This document shows positions 1 to 9,096 of a DNA stretch of 45,094 nt, piece by piece. A program made the translations under genes and the position numbers. Origin of the DNA: a virus; IMG/VR virus record IMGVR_UViG_3300027782_000139, positions 1 through 45,094 of that record. One strand, written 5' to 3'. The notes under the pieces were generated by a model. It made no database searches. It worked only from the letters and a program-made list of their open reading frames with translations, and had not been told where the DNA came from. Position 1 is the first letter of the stretch. The number at the start of each line of letters is the position of its first letter.

Positions 1-103
1 TGATATTTTCGTAAAACCTGCAAGATCAATCAACTTCATTGGACTTACCTTCGTTGCTACTCGCACTGGAGTAAGTTTTGAAGAAGTCGTTGGAAACGTT
101 TAA
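1..103 (+). CDS. 18: Tail sheath protein gp18, C-terminal end (partial)
   Basis: Only the last 33 codons are present; the gene enters from the left edge and stops at TAA 101-103. The translated end (…SINFIGLTFVATRTGV…) resembles the C-terminus of T4-like contractile sheath proteins, in which the C-terminal strand completes the sheath domain that packs around the tube. The identification rests mainly on position, 19 bases before the tail tube gene gp19, the invariant 18-19-20 order of T4-like phages. The reading frame starts at base 2. Other tail proteins cannot be excluded from so short a piece, but the synteny is strong. Confidence 0.8.
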   Translation, partial: DIFVKPARSINFIGLTFVATRTGVSFEEVVGNV

Positions 104-122
104 TTACTAGAGGTAAAACACA

Positions 123-758
123 ATGGCAAATCAGAACATTCCAATTACAAAAGAAAGAACCCTTGAGGTATTCAAGAGAAAAATGATTGGCGGTGGAGCA
201 AGACCTAATTTATTTGAATGTGAATTATATTTTCCAGAAGCAGCACTTCCAGATGGATCTACTCCCATAGATTTATCTGATTTAACTAGATTCTTAATCA
301 AAGCAGCATCTCTTCCAGCATCAAATCTTGGTATTATTGATGTTCCTTTTAGAGGAAGAAATCTTAAAATTGCTGGCGACAGAACATTTGATCCTTGGAC
401 CATTACTGTCATTAATGATATTGATTTCAGTATCAGAAATGCATTTGAAAGATGGATGAACTTAATCAATAAACACGAAGATAATGCTGGACTTATTGAA
501 CCAGCTGCATATCAACAAGATGCCCTTATCAGGCAACTTGGAAGAGCAGGACTTAATGGATCTGCTCCAGGATCTGAAGCCACACTTCCTATTTTAAAAC
601 AATATCAGTTTTATGGAATATTCCCAACTTCAGTAAGTGATATTACAGTTTCTTATGATTCTTCAGATACAATTGAAGAATTTACTGTAGATCTCCAAGT
701 TCAATGGTGGGATGCTCTTGATAGTAATGGCAATAGTCAACTTGGGACTGGAGTATAA
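123..758 (+). CDS. 19: Tail tube protein gp19
   Basis: This 211-residue protein is the expected subunit of the inner tail tube, the DNA conduit surrounded by the gp18 sheath. It sits between the sheath and the portal genes, as in all T4-like phages. T4 gp19 is shorter (about 163 residues); marine T4-likes commonly have longer versions. The start at ATG 123 has an AGAGG ribosome site about 8 bases upstream. The sequence is beta-rich with no transmembrane segment, consistent with the tube fold. It ends in the late promoter that serves the portal gene. Confidence 0.85.
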   Translation: MANQNIPITKERTLEVFKRKMIGGGARPNLFECELYFPEAALPDGSTPIDLSDLTRFLIKAASLPASNLGIIDVPFRGRNLKIAGDRTFDPWTITVINDIDFSIRNAFERWMNLINKHEDNAGLIEPAAYQQDALIRQLGRAGLNGSAPGSEATLPILKQYQFYGIFPTSVSDITVSYDSSDTIEEFTVDLQVQWWDALDSNGNSQLGTGV

Positions 759-761
759 ATA
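754..761 (+). promoter_or_regulatory. Late promoter TATAAATA before portal gene
   Basis: A perfect T4-type late -10 element, TATAAATA, overlaps the gp19 stop codon and lies about 23 bases before the gp20 start. In T4-like phages this box is recognised by RNA polymerase carrying gp55, which is encoded in this window. Confidence 0.6.
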
Positions 762-783
762 CTAAAAAGTAGTTTAATATTTG

Positions 784-2460
784 ATGGCTAAATTATTTGG
801 TTTTAAAATACAGAATACTGGAGAAGATAAGTCTAAAAAACTTATTTCTCCAGTTGCCCCTAATGATGAGGATAAATCAGATTTTTATGTCTCTAGTGGA
901 TTTTATGGGCAATATGTAGATATTGAAGGAGTATATAAAAACGAACAGGATTTGGTGAGAAGATATCGTGAGATGTCTCTTCATCCAGAGTGTGATAGTG
1001 CTATTGAAGATGTAGTAAACGAAGCAATTGTATCAGATTTAAATGATTCTCCGGTAGAAATTGATCTATCAAATCTTCCAGCGTCAGATAAACTAAAAGC
1101 CATTATTAGAGACGAGTTTAAATATATAAAAGAAATAATGGACTTTGATAAAAAGTCCCACGAAATTTTTAGAAATTGGTATGTAGATGGAAGAATCTTT
1201 TACCATAAAGTAATTGATATGAAAGATCCCAGTTCTGGGATTCAAGAGATAAGATTTATTGATCCATTAAAAATTAGATTCATTCGTAAAGCAGAACAAA
1301 CAAATAATAATAATCAATCTTCAATGTTTGTAAACAAAGAAGGTTTAGAGCAATATCAAGCACCAAATATTGAAGAATATTATTTGTATGATCCAAATAG
1401 TCCAACTTCAAGTGGTGGAACAATTTCATATAGAAACGAATCAAAAAGTGTAAAAATTGCAAAAGATTCAATTACATATGTAACTTCTGGATTGGTAGAT
1501 AGAAATAAACAAACAATACTTTCATACCTACACAAAGCAATTAAGGCACTCAATCAATTAAGAATGATTGAGGATAGTTTAGTCATTTATAGACTTTCTC
1601 GTGCCCCAGAACGTCGTATATTCTATATTGATGTTGGCAATCTCCCCAAGATTAAAGCAGAGCAATATTTACGAGATGTGATGAATCGTTATCGCAATAA
1701 ACTTGTTTATAATGCTGATACTGGAGAAATTCGTGATGACCGTAAGCATATGGCGATGCTTGAGGACTTTTGGTTACCACGTAGAGAAGGTGGTCGTGGA
1801 ACTGAAATTACCACACTTCCTGGTGGACAGAATCTTGGAGAACTTGCCGACATTGAGTATTTCCAAAAGAAGTTATACAAATCCCTAAATGTTCCATCAA
1901 GTAGAATTGATGTTGGTGGTGGTGGATTCAATTTGGGAAGATCTTCAGAAATTTTGAGAGATGAGTTAAAATTCACAAAATTTGTAGGAAGACTTAGAAA
2001 AAGATTTTCTGGAATTTTCAATGATATGCTGAAAACGCAGCTTATCTTAAAGAATATTGTTACTCCAGAAGATTGGCAAATTTTAAACGACCACATCCAA
2101 TATGATTATGTTTATGATAATCATTTCTCAAATCTTAAAGATAATGAATTATTAAATGATCAATTGGGTGTTGTTGCAGCAATGGAACCATATCTTGGAA
2201 GATATTTTTCTGCACAATATATCAGAACTAAAGTATTGAAGCAGTCTGATACAGAAATGTTAGAAATTGATAAGCAGATCAAAAAAGAGATTGAAGATGG
2301 TATTATTCCAGATCCTAATCAACCAATAGATCCAACAACTGGAATGCCTATGCAAGATATGAATGGTTCTATGGATTTGGGACAACCAATGATGGAACCA
2401 GGATTAGAAAATCAAGCAAAAGCAACGCAAGTTCAAATGCCGAAAGGTGGAGAGATATAA
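784..2460 (+). CDS. 20: Portal vertex protein gp20
   Basis: The protein (558 residues from ATG 784; T4 gp20 is 524) forms the dodecameric portal ring through which DNA enters and leaves the head and on which the prohead is nucleated. Recognisable features are the DxALxDxVxEAI-like N-terminal helix region near residues 75-90 (HPECDSAIEDVVNEAIV), the conserved APERR motif followed by IFYIDVGNLP near residues 275-290, and a hydrophilic Met/Gln/Pro-rich C-terminal tail. A TTG lies one codon earlier, but ATG 784 is the more likely start. It is preceded by a late promoter and followed by prohead genes. Confidence 0.95.
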   Translation: MAKLFGFKIQNTGEDKSKKLISPVAPNDEDKSDFYVSSGFYGQYVDIEGVYKNEQDLVRRYREMSLHPECDSAIEDVVNEAIVSDLNDSPVEIDLSNLPASDKLKAIIRDEFKYIKEIMDFDKKSHEIFRNWYVDGRIFYHKVIDMKDPSSGIQEIRFIDPLKIRFIRKAEQTNNNNQSSMFVNKEGLEQYQAPNIEEYYLYDPNSPTSSGGTISYRNESKSVKIAKDSITYVTSGLVDRNKQTILSYLHKAIKALNQLRMIEDSLVIYRLSRAPERRIFYIDVGNLPKIKAEQYLRDVMNRYRNKLVYNADTGEIRDDRKHMAMLEDFWLPRREGGRGTEITTLPGGQNLGELADIEYFQKKLYKSLNVPSSRIDVGGGGFNLGRSSEILRDELKFTKFVGRLRKRFSGIFNDMLKTQLILKNIVTPEDWQILNDHIQYDYVYDNHFSNLKDNELLNDQLGVVAAMEPYLGRYFSAQYIRTKVLKQSDTEMLEIDKQIKKEIEDGIIPDPNQPIDPTTGMPMQDMNGSMDLGQPMMEPGLENQAKATQVQMPKGGEI

Positions 2461-2463
2461 ATA
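2456..2463 (+). promoter_or_regulatory. Late promoter TATAAATA before prohead core gene
   Basis: A perfect TATAAATA overlaps the gp20 stop codon, 29 bases before the start of the acidic prohead-core-like gene. It suggests that the small prohead genes can be transcribed separately from gp20. Confidence 0.55.
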
Positions 2464-2491
2464 GTTTTTAGTTATTATATACCAAAACAGT

Positions 2492-2698
2492 ATGGATGAT
2501 CTACTAGATATGATTGTTTCTGATGAATCCCCTTCACAAATTGCAGATAAAATTAAAGAAATTCTTTTTGCTAAAAGTGCAGAAAGAGTTGAGGCAGTAA
2601 GACCTCAAGTTTCTGCTGGTCTTTTTGATGAAGAAGATTCGGAAACTGATGAAGATGATGAAAATGATGATGAAGATTACACAGAGGACGAAGAATAA
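2492..2698 (+). CDS. 67: Prohead core protein, gp67-like
   Basis: A 68-residue acidic protein whose last 20 residues are almost all Asp/Glu. Size, acidity and position between portal and prohead protease match T4 gp67, a minor prohead core component cut to small peptides by gp21 during maturation. The stop overlaps the next start (TAATG). Sequence similarity alone is weak at this length, so the name depends on synteny and composition. Confidence 0.65.
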   Translation: MDDLLDMIVSDESPSQIADKIKEILFAKSAERVEAVRPQVSAGLFDEEDSETDEDDENDDEDYTEDEE

Positions 2699-3246
2699 TG
2701 ACAGTTCACAAACCAGTTGGTCTTGGTAGTTCTATTTCGGTTGTTTCTGGAACTGCAACAACTTCATCTACATTATCAATTCAAACAAAAGCATTAAGAG
2801 TTGTAGCAACTGCTCCAGCTTTTATTGCAATTGGAACAAACCCATCAGCAACAATTGCAGATTATTATGTGCCAAGTGGAGGAACTGCAGTTCTTGCATT
2901 AAGTCCAGCATCACAAAGAATTGTTGGAATCACAACAGGGACTACAACTACAATCACTTTTCCTGAAGGAACTGGATCACCATTTGAAGTTGGAGATTAT
3001 GTATCTTTAACTTCTGTGGGACAAACATACTACAACTTTACACATCAACCTGTGACGGCAGTTGATTCTTCAACTGGTTATAATGGTTATTATTCTACTA
3101 GAGTTAGTATTGGAACAAATACTTCAGGAATTTTAACTGCATTCTCTACTGATGGTAATTTGAGAAAATCTGTAAAAGTATCTGCATATGGAACTGGAGC
3201 AGGAACTTTATATTATCAACAAATTCAAATTGCTGGAGACGCATAA
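2698..3246 (+). CDS. Probable virion structural protein, unknown function
   Basis: A 182-residue Thr/Ser/Gly/Ala-rich, beta-strand-rich protein with no charged clusters, no signal and no membrane helix. It has GTTTTITFPEGTGSPF-type turns and resembles, in composition, the structural protein at 30642-31670. It lies between the prohead core gene and the protease, where T4 has gp68; it does not look like gp68, which is small and charged. A capsid-decorating or other head protein is plausible but not shown. It is translationally coupled to the upstream gene by a TAATG overlap. Confidence 0.6.
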   Translation: MTVHKPVGLGSSISVVSGTATTSSTLSIQTKALRVVATAPAFIAIGTNPSATIADYYVPSGGTAVLALSPASQRIVGITTGTTTTITFPEGTGSPFEVGDYVSLTSVGQTYYNFTHQPVTAVDSSTGYNGYYSTRVSIGTNTSGILTAFSTDGNLRKSVKVSAYGTGAGTLYYQQIQIAGDA

Positions 3247-3250
3247 ACAA

Positions 3251-3901
3251 ATGAAACTAATCACAGAAGAAGTACAAAAAGTTGAATTTATCGTTGAAGG
3301 AAAGGGTTCTGAAAAGAAAATGTTTATTGAAGGTATTTTCCTTCAAGGTGATCTAGAAAATAGAAACAAAAGACGTTATCCAACTCAAATTCTTTCCCGT
3401 GAAGTAAAAAGATATAATGAATCATTTGTAGAAAAAGGTCGTGCTCTTGGAGAGTTAGGACATCCAGATGGTCCTACAGTAAATCTTGATAGAGTTTCTC
3501 ATAAAATTGTTTCTCTCACTCAAGAAGGAAACAATTTTAGAGGAAAAGCACAACTTTTAGAAACACCAATGGGTAAGATTGCAAAATCTTTAATTGGTGA
3601 AGGTGTTATGTTAGGTGTTTCTTCTCGTGGTATTGGTTCATTAACTCCAACAAATGAAGGATATTCAGTAGTTGGTGAAGATTTTATGCTTGCTACTGCT
3701 GCTGATATTGTTGCAGATCCTTCTGCGCCAGATGCTTTTGTGAATGGGATTATGGAAGGAAAGGAATGGATTTGGGAAGGAACTATTTTGAGAGAAAAGA
3801 ATGCAACTAGCATTCAAAGAAGAATAAATACATTAGTTGATCAAAAGAGATTGGATGAACAGAAACTTAATCTGTTCAATGAATTTCTATCAAATTTATA
3901 A
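3251..3901 (+). CDS. 21: Prohead maturation protease gp21
   Basis: This 216-residue serine protease assembles in the prohead core and, after head assembly, cuts scaffold, capsid and internal proteins after (Ile/Leu)-X-Glu. Conserved family landmarks are NRNKRRYP near residues 38-44, LGELGHPDG near 66-74 (probable catalytic His71) and GVSSRGIG near 122-129 (probable catalytic Ser124/125), in the order of the T4 gp21/herpesvirus-protease-like family. ATG 3251 was chosen over upstream in-frame codons because it lies just after the preceding stop and begins the conserved MKLI sequence. T4 gp21 is 212 residues, a close match. Confidence 0.93.
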   Translation: MKLITEEVQKVEFIVEGKGSEKKMFIEGIFLQGDLENRNKRRYPTQILSREVKRYNESFVEKGRALGELGHPDGPTVNLDRVSHKIVSLTQEGNNFRGKAQLLETPMGKIAKSLIGEGVMLGVSSRGIGSLTPTNEGYSVVGEDFMLATAADIVADPSAPDAFVNGIMEGKEWIWEGTILREKNATSIQRRINTLVDQKRLDEQKLNLFNEFLSNL

Positions 3902-3903
3902 TT

Positions 3904-3911
3904 TATAAATA
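3904..3911 (+). promoter_or_regulatory. Late promoter TATAAATA before scaffold gene
   Basis: A TATAAATA box follows the gp21 stop by two bases and lies 38 bases before the gp22 start, in a good position for late transcription of gp22 and gp23. Confidence 0.6.
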
Positions 3912-3948
3912 AATATAGATTTAACAAAGGTTTAATCGGAGAGTTCAA

Positions 3949-5127
3949 ATGTCCCGTGGTAACAATTTACAAGAAATGGAAACAGGCACTTCACAATCTC
4001 GCACTGCTGTAAATGCGAATGCAAAGGCAGGCGAGTCAATGCAGAAATTAGATGCAGGAGCAGTTGCTGGTCAAACTGGCAGTTGGGAAGATCTTGGTGG
4101 TCCTACCCCCGAGAACTACAAATCAACTGATGATTCAGCAAAATTAAAAACTCCTGGCGCAACGCTTAAGCAAGTTAAGGACGTTATCAACAAAGGTGCA
4201 AAACCTGCTGAAGCAATGAAGTCTATGAAGGAAGAGGAAGAACTTGAAGATGAAGATCTTCTTTCCGAAGCAGAAGAAAAAGAAGATGAAGGTAGTGAGG
4301 AAGATGATGCAGAAGATGCAAAAGAAAAGAAAAATAAAAAGTCCAAAAAGTCAGAAGACGAAGAGGATGGTGAAGAAGAAGATAAGCCTATGAAGGAAGC
4401 ATATGACATTGAAGAAGATGTTAATGCTCTTCTGGGTGGAGAAGATCTTTCCGAAGAATTCAAAGAAAAAGCAAAAATTATCTTTGAGTCAGCAATCAAT
4501 TCAAAGATTGTTGAAATTCAAGAATCACTAGAAGAATATTATGAAGCTCAATTAATTGAGCAAGTTGAAGATATGAAAATTCAACTTGCTGAAAGAGTTG
4601 ATTCATATCTTGAGTATGTATCTGATGAATGGATGCAGGAAAATGCACTTTCAGTAGAAAGAGGACTTCAGGCAGAAATGACTGAATCGTTCCTTTCTGG
4701 TCTGAAAGGACTTTTTGAAGAACATTATGTAACAATCCCTGAAGATAGATATGATGTACTTGAGAGTATGGTAGACAAACTTGATGAAATGGAGACAAAA
4801 CTCAATGAGCAAATTTCAAAGAACGTTGCTCTTAATCAAAAACTAGCAGAATCAGTTGCTGATGTAATTTTCAGTGATATTTCTGAGGGACTTGCAGTTT
4901 CGCAGAAAGATAAACTTGCTTCTCTAGCAGAAAGTGTTGAGTTTGAAAGTGAAGCAGAGTATCGTGAGAAACTAGTAACATTGAGGGAAGCTTATTTTCC
5001 AAAGAATGCTGGTACTCAAAGAGATCATTCAGAAACATTAACTGAAGAAGGTTTAACTTACAATCAACCAGTTTCTGGTTTGATGGAATCATATCTTCAG
5101 ACTCTGAATAGAGTTTCAAAAAAGTGA
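3949..5127 (+). CDS. 22: Major prohead scaffold protein gp22
   Basis: A 392-residue, highly charged scaffold protein. Residues about 95-155 form a run of Glu/Asp/Lys (EEELEDEDLLSEAEEKEDE and following), then long predicted coiled-coil helices to about residue 330. Scaffold gp22 fills the prohead core and is destroyed by gp21; LLSEA is one visible (Ile/Leu)-X-Glu cut site. T4 gp22 is 269 residues, so this is longer, as in marine relatives. A GGAGAG ribosome site lies 6 bases before ATG. A serine-rich open frame on the opposite strand over the acidic run is only its shadow. Confidence 0.88.
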   Translation: MSRGNNLQEMETGTSQSRTAVNANAKAGESMQKLDAGAVAGQTGSWEDLGGPTPENYKSTDDSAKLKTPGATLKQVKDVINKGAKPAEAMKSMKEEEELEDEDLLSEAEEKEDEGSEEDDAEDAKEKKNKKSKKSEDEEDGEEEDKPMKEAYDIEEDVNALLGGEDLSEEFKEKAKIIFESAINSKIVEIQESLEEYYEAQLIEQVEDMKIQLAERVDSYLEYVSDEWMQENALSVERGLQAEMTESFLSGLKGLFEEHYVTIPEDRYDVLESMVDKLDEMETKLNEQISKNVALNQKLAESVADVIFSDISEGLAVSQKDKLASLAESVEFESEAEYREKLVTLREAYFPKNAGTQRDHSETLTEEGLTYNQPVSGLMESYLQTLNRVSKK

Positions 5128-5176
5128 TTTTTAAATCATAAATCAAACTAACAAATTTCCAAAAGAGGCAAAACAA

Positions 5177-6574
5177 ATGCAAATGTTCAATGCAGAACAA
5201 TTGCAGGAAAAGTGGGCACCACTTCTAAACTATGAGGGTCTTGATAAAATCAAAGACTCGCATCGCAGAATGGTAACTGCAGTCCTGCTAGAAAACCAAG
5301 AAAAATTCTTAAGAGAGGAGCGTGACTTCCTCTATGAAGCACCAACCAACTCAGCTGGTACTGGTGGTTTCTCAAACACTGGAACTGGTGCAGTTGCTGC
5401 TGGTCCAGTTGCTGGTTTTGATCCAGTTCTTATTTCATTGATCAGACGTTCAATGCCTAACTTGGTCGCTTATGACCTCGCTGGCGTTCAACCAATGAAC
5501 GGTCCTACTGGACTCATCTTCGCAATGCGTTCACGTTATACTAACCAGTCTGGAACTGAAGCACTCTTCAACGAAGTAGATACTTCATTCTCTGGCGAAA
5601 ACGCAGGTCAGAACCTCACGGGTTCCTTCACTGATGGTGTTGCTGGTTTTGGTACTACTTCAAGCCCAGCAGGAACAAATCCAGGTCTTCTCAACCCAGT
5701 TGGAACCGCTGCAACCAATAGCTATGCTACTGGTCAAGGAATGAACACTGGCGATTCTGAAAATCTTGATGGTAGTGGCGCTAGTGCGTTCAACCAGATG
5801 GCATTCTCAATTGAGAAAGTCACTGTTACTGCAAAGTCAAGAGCACTCAAAGCTGAGTATTCATTAGAACTCGCACAAGACCTCAAGGCTATCCACGGTC
5901 TAAACGCAGAAGCAGAACTTGCTAACATTCTCTCAACTGAAATCCTCGCTGAAATCAACAGAGAAGTTATCCGCACAATCTACAAGATTGCAGAGCAAGG
6001 CGCTGCTGTTAACACTGCTACCGCTGGTATTTTTGACCTTGACGTTGATTCCAACGGTCGTTGGTCAGTTGAGAAGTTCAAAGGACTTCTATTCCAAATC
6101 GAGCGCGATGCTAACGCAATCGCACAAAGAACTCGTAGAGGAAAGGGTAACATGATCCTCTGCTCGGCAGACGTTGCTTCGGCACTCACCATGGCAGGTG
6201 TTCTTGATTACACCCCAGCACTTAACGCTAACCTCAACGTTGATGACACCGGAAGCACCTTCGCTGGTGTTCTCCAAGGTAAGTATCGTGTTTATATCGA
6301 TCCTTATGCTGCTAACGTTTCATCTAACCAATACTACGTTGTTGGTTATAAGGGTTCTTCACCTTATGATGCAGGACTATTCTACTGCCCATACGTTCCC
6401 CTTCAAATGGTTCGTGCAGTTGGCGAGAACAGCTTCCAGCCAAAAATCGGGTTTAAGACTCGTTATGGCATCGTTGCTAACCCATTCGCTGAAGGCACTG
6501 CACAAGGTTCTGGTCGTCTTCTTGCTAACGCAAACCGTTACTACAGAAGAGTCCGCGTTGACAATTTAATGTGA
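5177..6574 (+). CDS. 23: Major capsid protein gp23
   Basis: The HK97-fold capsid subunit, 465 residues (T4 gp23 is 521). Landmarks are the N-terminal MFNAEQLQEKWAPLLNYE and the propeptide junction FLYE/APTNSAG, which fits the gp21 site (Leu-X-Glu, then Ala) and predicts cleavage after Glu54. An AAAGAGG ribosome site lies 8 bases before ATG 5177; a second ATG at 5183 is possible. Codon use is richer in C-ending codons than in neighbouring genes (for example AAC and TTC), as expected for the most highly expressed protein. A strong terminator follows immediately. Confidence 0.97.
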   Translation: MQMFNAEQLQEKWAPLLNYEGLDKIKDSHRRMVTAVLLENQEKFLREERDFLYEAPTNSAGTGGFSNTGTGAVAAGPVAGFDPVLISLIRRSMPNLVAYDLAGVQPMNGPTGLIFAMRSRYTNQSGTEALFNEVDTSFSGENAGQNLTGSFTDGVAGFGTTSSPAGTNPGLLNPVGTAATNSYATGQGMNTGDSENLDGSGASAFNQMAFSIEKVTVTAKSRALKAEYSLELAQDLKAIHGLNAEAELANILSTEILAEINREVIRTIYKIAEQGAAVNTATAGIFDLDVDSNGRWSVEKFKGLLFQIERDANAIAQRTRRGKGNMILCSADVASALTMAGVLDYTPALNANLNVDDTGSTFAGVLQGKYRVYIDPYAANVSSNQYYVVGYKGSSPYDAGLFYCPYVPLQMVRAVGENSFQPKIGFKTRYGIVANPFAEGTAQGSGRLLANANRYYRRVRVDNLM

Positions 6575-6597
6575 TCCATTGGTTCACACAATTACTG

Positions 6598-6623
6598 GAG
6601 GGTCCTTCGGGACCCTCTTTTTT
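6598..6623 (+). terminator. Rho-independent terminator after gp23
   Basis: An 8-bp GC-rich stem, GAGGGTCC with GGACCCTC, closed by a stable TTCG tetraloop and followed by six T. It ends the morphogenesis operon. Confidence 0.95.
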
Positions 6624-6628
6624 ATGCA

Positions 6629-6636
6629 AATAAATA
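6629..6636 (+). promoter_or_regulatory. Late promoter (AATAAATA) before gp3
   Basis: AATAAATA, one base from the T4 late consensus, lies between the gp23 terminator and the next gene, 10 bases before its ATG. The leader would be very short. Confidence 0.4.
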
Positions 6637-6645
6637 CAAATAAAA

Positions 6646-7194
6646 ATGTCGCAGACACCATTCTCAAAACAATTATCAAATAGAAATTTCTTATCTCCAG
6701 CTGGATTTAAATTTTCTATTACAAAGATTCCAAAAGCAGATTTCTTTTCTAATTCTGCAAATATTCCAGGAATCAATCTTGGTGTTGCAATGCAACCAAC
6801 TTATCTAAAAGATATTCCTGTTCCTGGTGATAAAATAACTTATGATGATTTATCTTTTAGTTTTTTTGTAGATGAAAATTTAGAAAATTATCTTGAAGTT
6901 CATAATTGGATAAGAGGACTTGGTTATCCAGAAAGTATTCAAGAATTTTCTAGTTTAAAAGAAAATGATCAATATTTTCCTACTAACTCGGCAAGAAATC
7001 CTTATAATGAATATTCTGACGCTTCTTTGTCAATCTATAATAGCAATTTCAATATAATTGCACAAATACATTTCAAAGATGTCTTTCCTGTAAGTTTATC
7101 TCCTGTAAATTTTGATGCAAAATCAGGTGATATTAATTATGTTGAAGCAGAGGTCACTTTTAAGTATTCTATATATGATATAGTTGTTTTATGA
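6646..7194 (+). CDS. 3: Tail completion and sheath stabiliser protein, gp3-like
   Basis: A 182-residue protein, close in length to T4 gp3 (176), in the position gp3 occupies in cyanomyoviruses, between the capsid gene and uvsY. T4 gp3 caps the end of the tail tube and is structurally related to the tube subunit; here the sequence likewise suggests a compact beta-rich domain (GFKFSITKIPKADFF, VEAEVTFKYSIYDI). The synteny is the main support. A gp19-like tube-terminator role would amount to the same thing. Confidence 0.65.
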   Translation: MSQTPFSKQLSNRNFLSPAGFKFSITKIPKADFFSNSANIPGINLGVAMQPTYLKDIPVPGDKITYDDLSFSFFVDENLENYLEVHNWIRGLGYPESIQEFSSLKENDQYFPTNSARNPYNEYSDASLSIYNSNFNIIAQIHFKDVFPVSLSPVNFDAKSGDINYVEAEVTFKYSIYDIVVL

Positions 7195-7197
7195 TTT

Positions 7198-7626
7198 ATG
7201 AACCTTGATGAAATTCAATTATTATGGGAAGAAGATTCAAAAATAGATCAAGATAATCTCCACACAGAATCATTAAAAATACCTTCTCTCCACGCAAAAT
7301 ATTATAAAATTTATAACAATATTTTAACTCTCAAAAAATCTCAAGAGAACAAATATAAAATTTTAAAAAAAGAAAAATGGCAATATTACACAGGAAAATC
7401 TGATCCTGATGTTTATATTAAAAAACCATTTGATCATAAAGTATTAAAGCAAGATTTAGATAAGTATCTTGATGCTGATGAAGAATTAATTACTTGTTTA
7501 ACAAAAATTGAATATTACCAAATGATGGTAGATTATTTGGAAAGTATTTTAAAAACAGTATTAAACAGAACATATCAATTAAAAAATGCCATTGATTGGT
7601 CAAAATTTGTTGCAGGATATAGTTAA
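7198..7626 (+). CDS. uvsY: Recombination mediator UvsY
   Basis: A 142-residue Lys-rich, mostly helical protein (T4 UvsY is 137) directly before uvsW. UvsY loads the UvsX recombinase onto single-stranded DNA covered with gp32 in recombination-dependent replication. The N-terminus MNLDEIQLLWEEDSKID and the following KYYKIYN region match the family pattern. It is separated from uvsW by only three bases, so the two are co-translated. Confidence 0.88.
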   Translation: MNLDEIQLLWEEDSKIDQDNLHTESLKIPSLHAKYYKIYNNILTLKKSQENKYKILKKEKWQYYTGKSDPDVYIKKPFDHKVLKQDLDKYLDADEELITCLTKIEYYQMMVDYLESILKTVLNRTYQLKNAIDWSKFVAGYS

Positions 7627-7629
7627 AAT

Positions 7630-9096
7630 ATGACTGACATTATTATCAAAAAGAAGAATGAAATTTTCCTCACAATAAAGGCAGAACCACATATATTTCA
7701 AGAATTGTCAGATCATTTTACTTTTGACATTCCTGGTGCAAAGTTTATGCCGCAGTATCGCAGTAAGCATTGGGATGGAAAAATAAGATTATTTTCTACA
7801 CATAATGGTGAGATTTATGTGGGTCTTTTGGATAAAATTATTTCTTGGGCAAAAAATCATCAATACTCAATTGAGTTTGAAAATAATAAATTTTATGGAA
7901 CTCCATTTGAAGAAAATGAGATGATCTCATATGAAGGAGTTTCTGATTATATGAATAAAATATCAAAACATAAACCAAGAGATTATCAAATTGATGCTGT
8001 TTATGATGCATTAAAATACAATCGTAAACTTTTAGTATCTCCCACTGCTTCAGGAAAATCTTTAATGATTTATTCTGTTGTTAGGTATTATATTGAATTA
8101 AGTAAAAGAATTTTACTTATTGTTCCAACAACTTCTCTTGTTGAACAAATGTATAAAGATTTTGAAGATTATGGATGGAATGCAGAAGAATATTGTCATA
8201 AAATCTATTCAGGTAAAGAAAAGATAACTGATCTTCCTGTAGTGATTACTACTTGGCAGTCAATATACAAATTAGATAGAAAATTCTTTAAAGATTTTGA
8301 AGTTGTAATTGGAGATGAGGCACATCAATTTAAATCAAAGTCTCTAATAAGCATCATGACCAAGTTGGATGATGCCAAGTATAGATTTGGTTTCACTGGA
8401 ACTTTAGATGGGTCACAGACGCACAAATGGGTCTTGGAGGGCTTATTTGGTCCTAGTTACAAAGTAACTCAAACAAAAGATCTAATTGATAAGGGTCATT
8501 TATCAAAACTACAAATTCGTGTTCTTTTATTAAAGCATGATGAACATCAATTTAATGATTATGAAGAAGAAATTCAATATCTTATCAATCATCAAAAAAG
8601 AAATAATTTTATTAAAAATCTTGTAATTGATTTAAAAGGAAATACATTGGTTCTTTTTAATCGTGTTGAATCTCATGGAACTCCTCTTTATGAGTTGATA
8701 AATAATTCAGTAGATAAAAATCGTAAAGTATTTTACGTTCATGGTGGAATAAGTACAGAAGAAAGAGAAAAAGTAAGAGAAATTACAGAAAAAGAAAGCA
8801 ATGCAATTATTGTTGCTTCTTATGGAACATTCTCAACTGGAATCAATATTAAAAATTTGCATAATGTAGTCTTTTCTTCACCAAGTAAATCTAGAATAAG
8901 AAATTTACAATCTATAGGCAGAGTTTTAAGAAAAGGGGATAGTAAAACCAAAGCTATTCTTTATGATATTGCCGATGATATTACATACAAATCAAAGAAA
9001 AATTATACGTTAAATCATTTAATTGAAAGAATAAAAATCTACAATGAAGAAAAATTTAACTATGAAATTATACAAGTTAATTTTAAAGAAAAATGA
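7630..9096 (+). CDS. uvsW: DNA/RNA helicase UvsW
   Basis: A superfamily-2 helicase, 488 residues, which unwinds R-loops and branched DNA and moves T4 from origin-dependent to recombination-dependent replication. The N-terminal DNA-binding domain (residues 1-110) is followed by the RDYQ Q-motif near 117, Walker A SPTASGKS (137-144), DEAH (229-232), FGFTGTLDG (motif III region) and the C-terminal helicase lobe with motif VI near QSIGRVLRKG. All catalytic motifs look intact. Its stop overlaps the start of the next gene. Confidence 0.95.
   Translation: MTDIIIKKKNEIFLTIKAEPHIFQELSDHFTFDIPGAKFMPQYRSKHWDGKIRLFSTHNGEIYVGLLDKIISWAKNHQYSIEFENNKFYGTPFEENEMISYEGVSDYMNKISKHKPRDYQIDAVYDALKYNRKLLVSPTASGKSLMIYSVVRYYIELSKRILLIVPTTSLVEQMYKDFEDYGWNAEEYCHKIYSGKEKITDLPVVITTWQSIYKLDRKFFKDFEVVIGDEAHQFKSKSLISIMTKLDDAKYRFGFTGTLDGSQTHKWVLEGLFGPSYKVTQTKDLIDKGHLSKLQIRVLLLKHDEHQFNDYEEEIQYLINHQKRNNFIKNLVIDLKGNTLVLFNRVESHGTPLYELINNSVDKNRKVFYVHGGISTEEREKVREITEKESNAIIVASYGTFSTGINIKNLHNVVFSSPSKSRIRNLQSIGRVLRKGDSKTKAILYDIADDITYKSKKNYTLNHLIERIKIYNEEKFNYEIIQVNFKEK

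Noticed and set aside
4116-4499. Serine-rich open frame on the minus strand inside the scaffold gene
   Set aside because: It is the reverse reading of the Glu/Asp (GAA/GAT) run of gp22; such runs always give long Ser/Phe-rich antisense frames. No ribosome site or family pattern.
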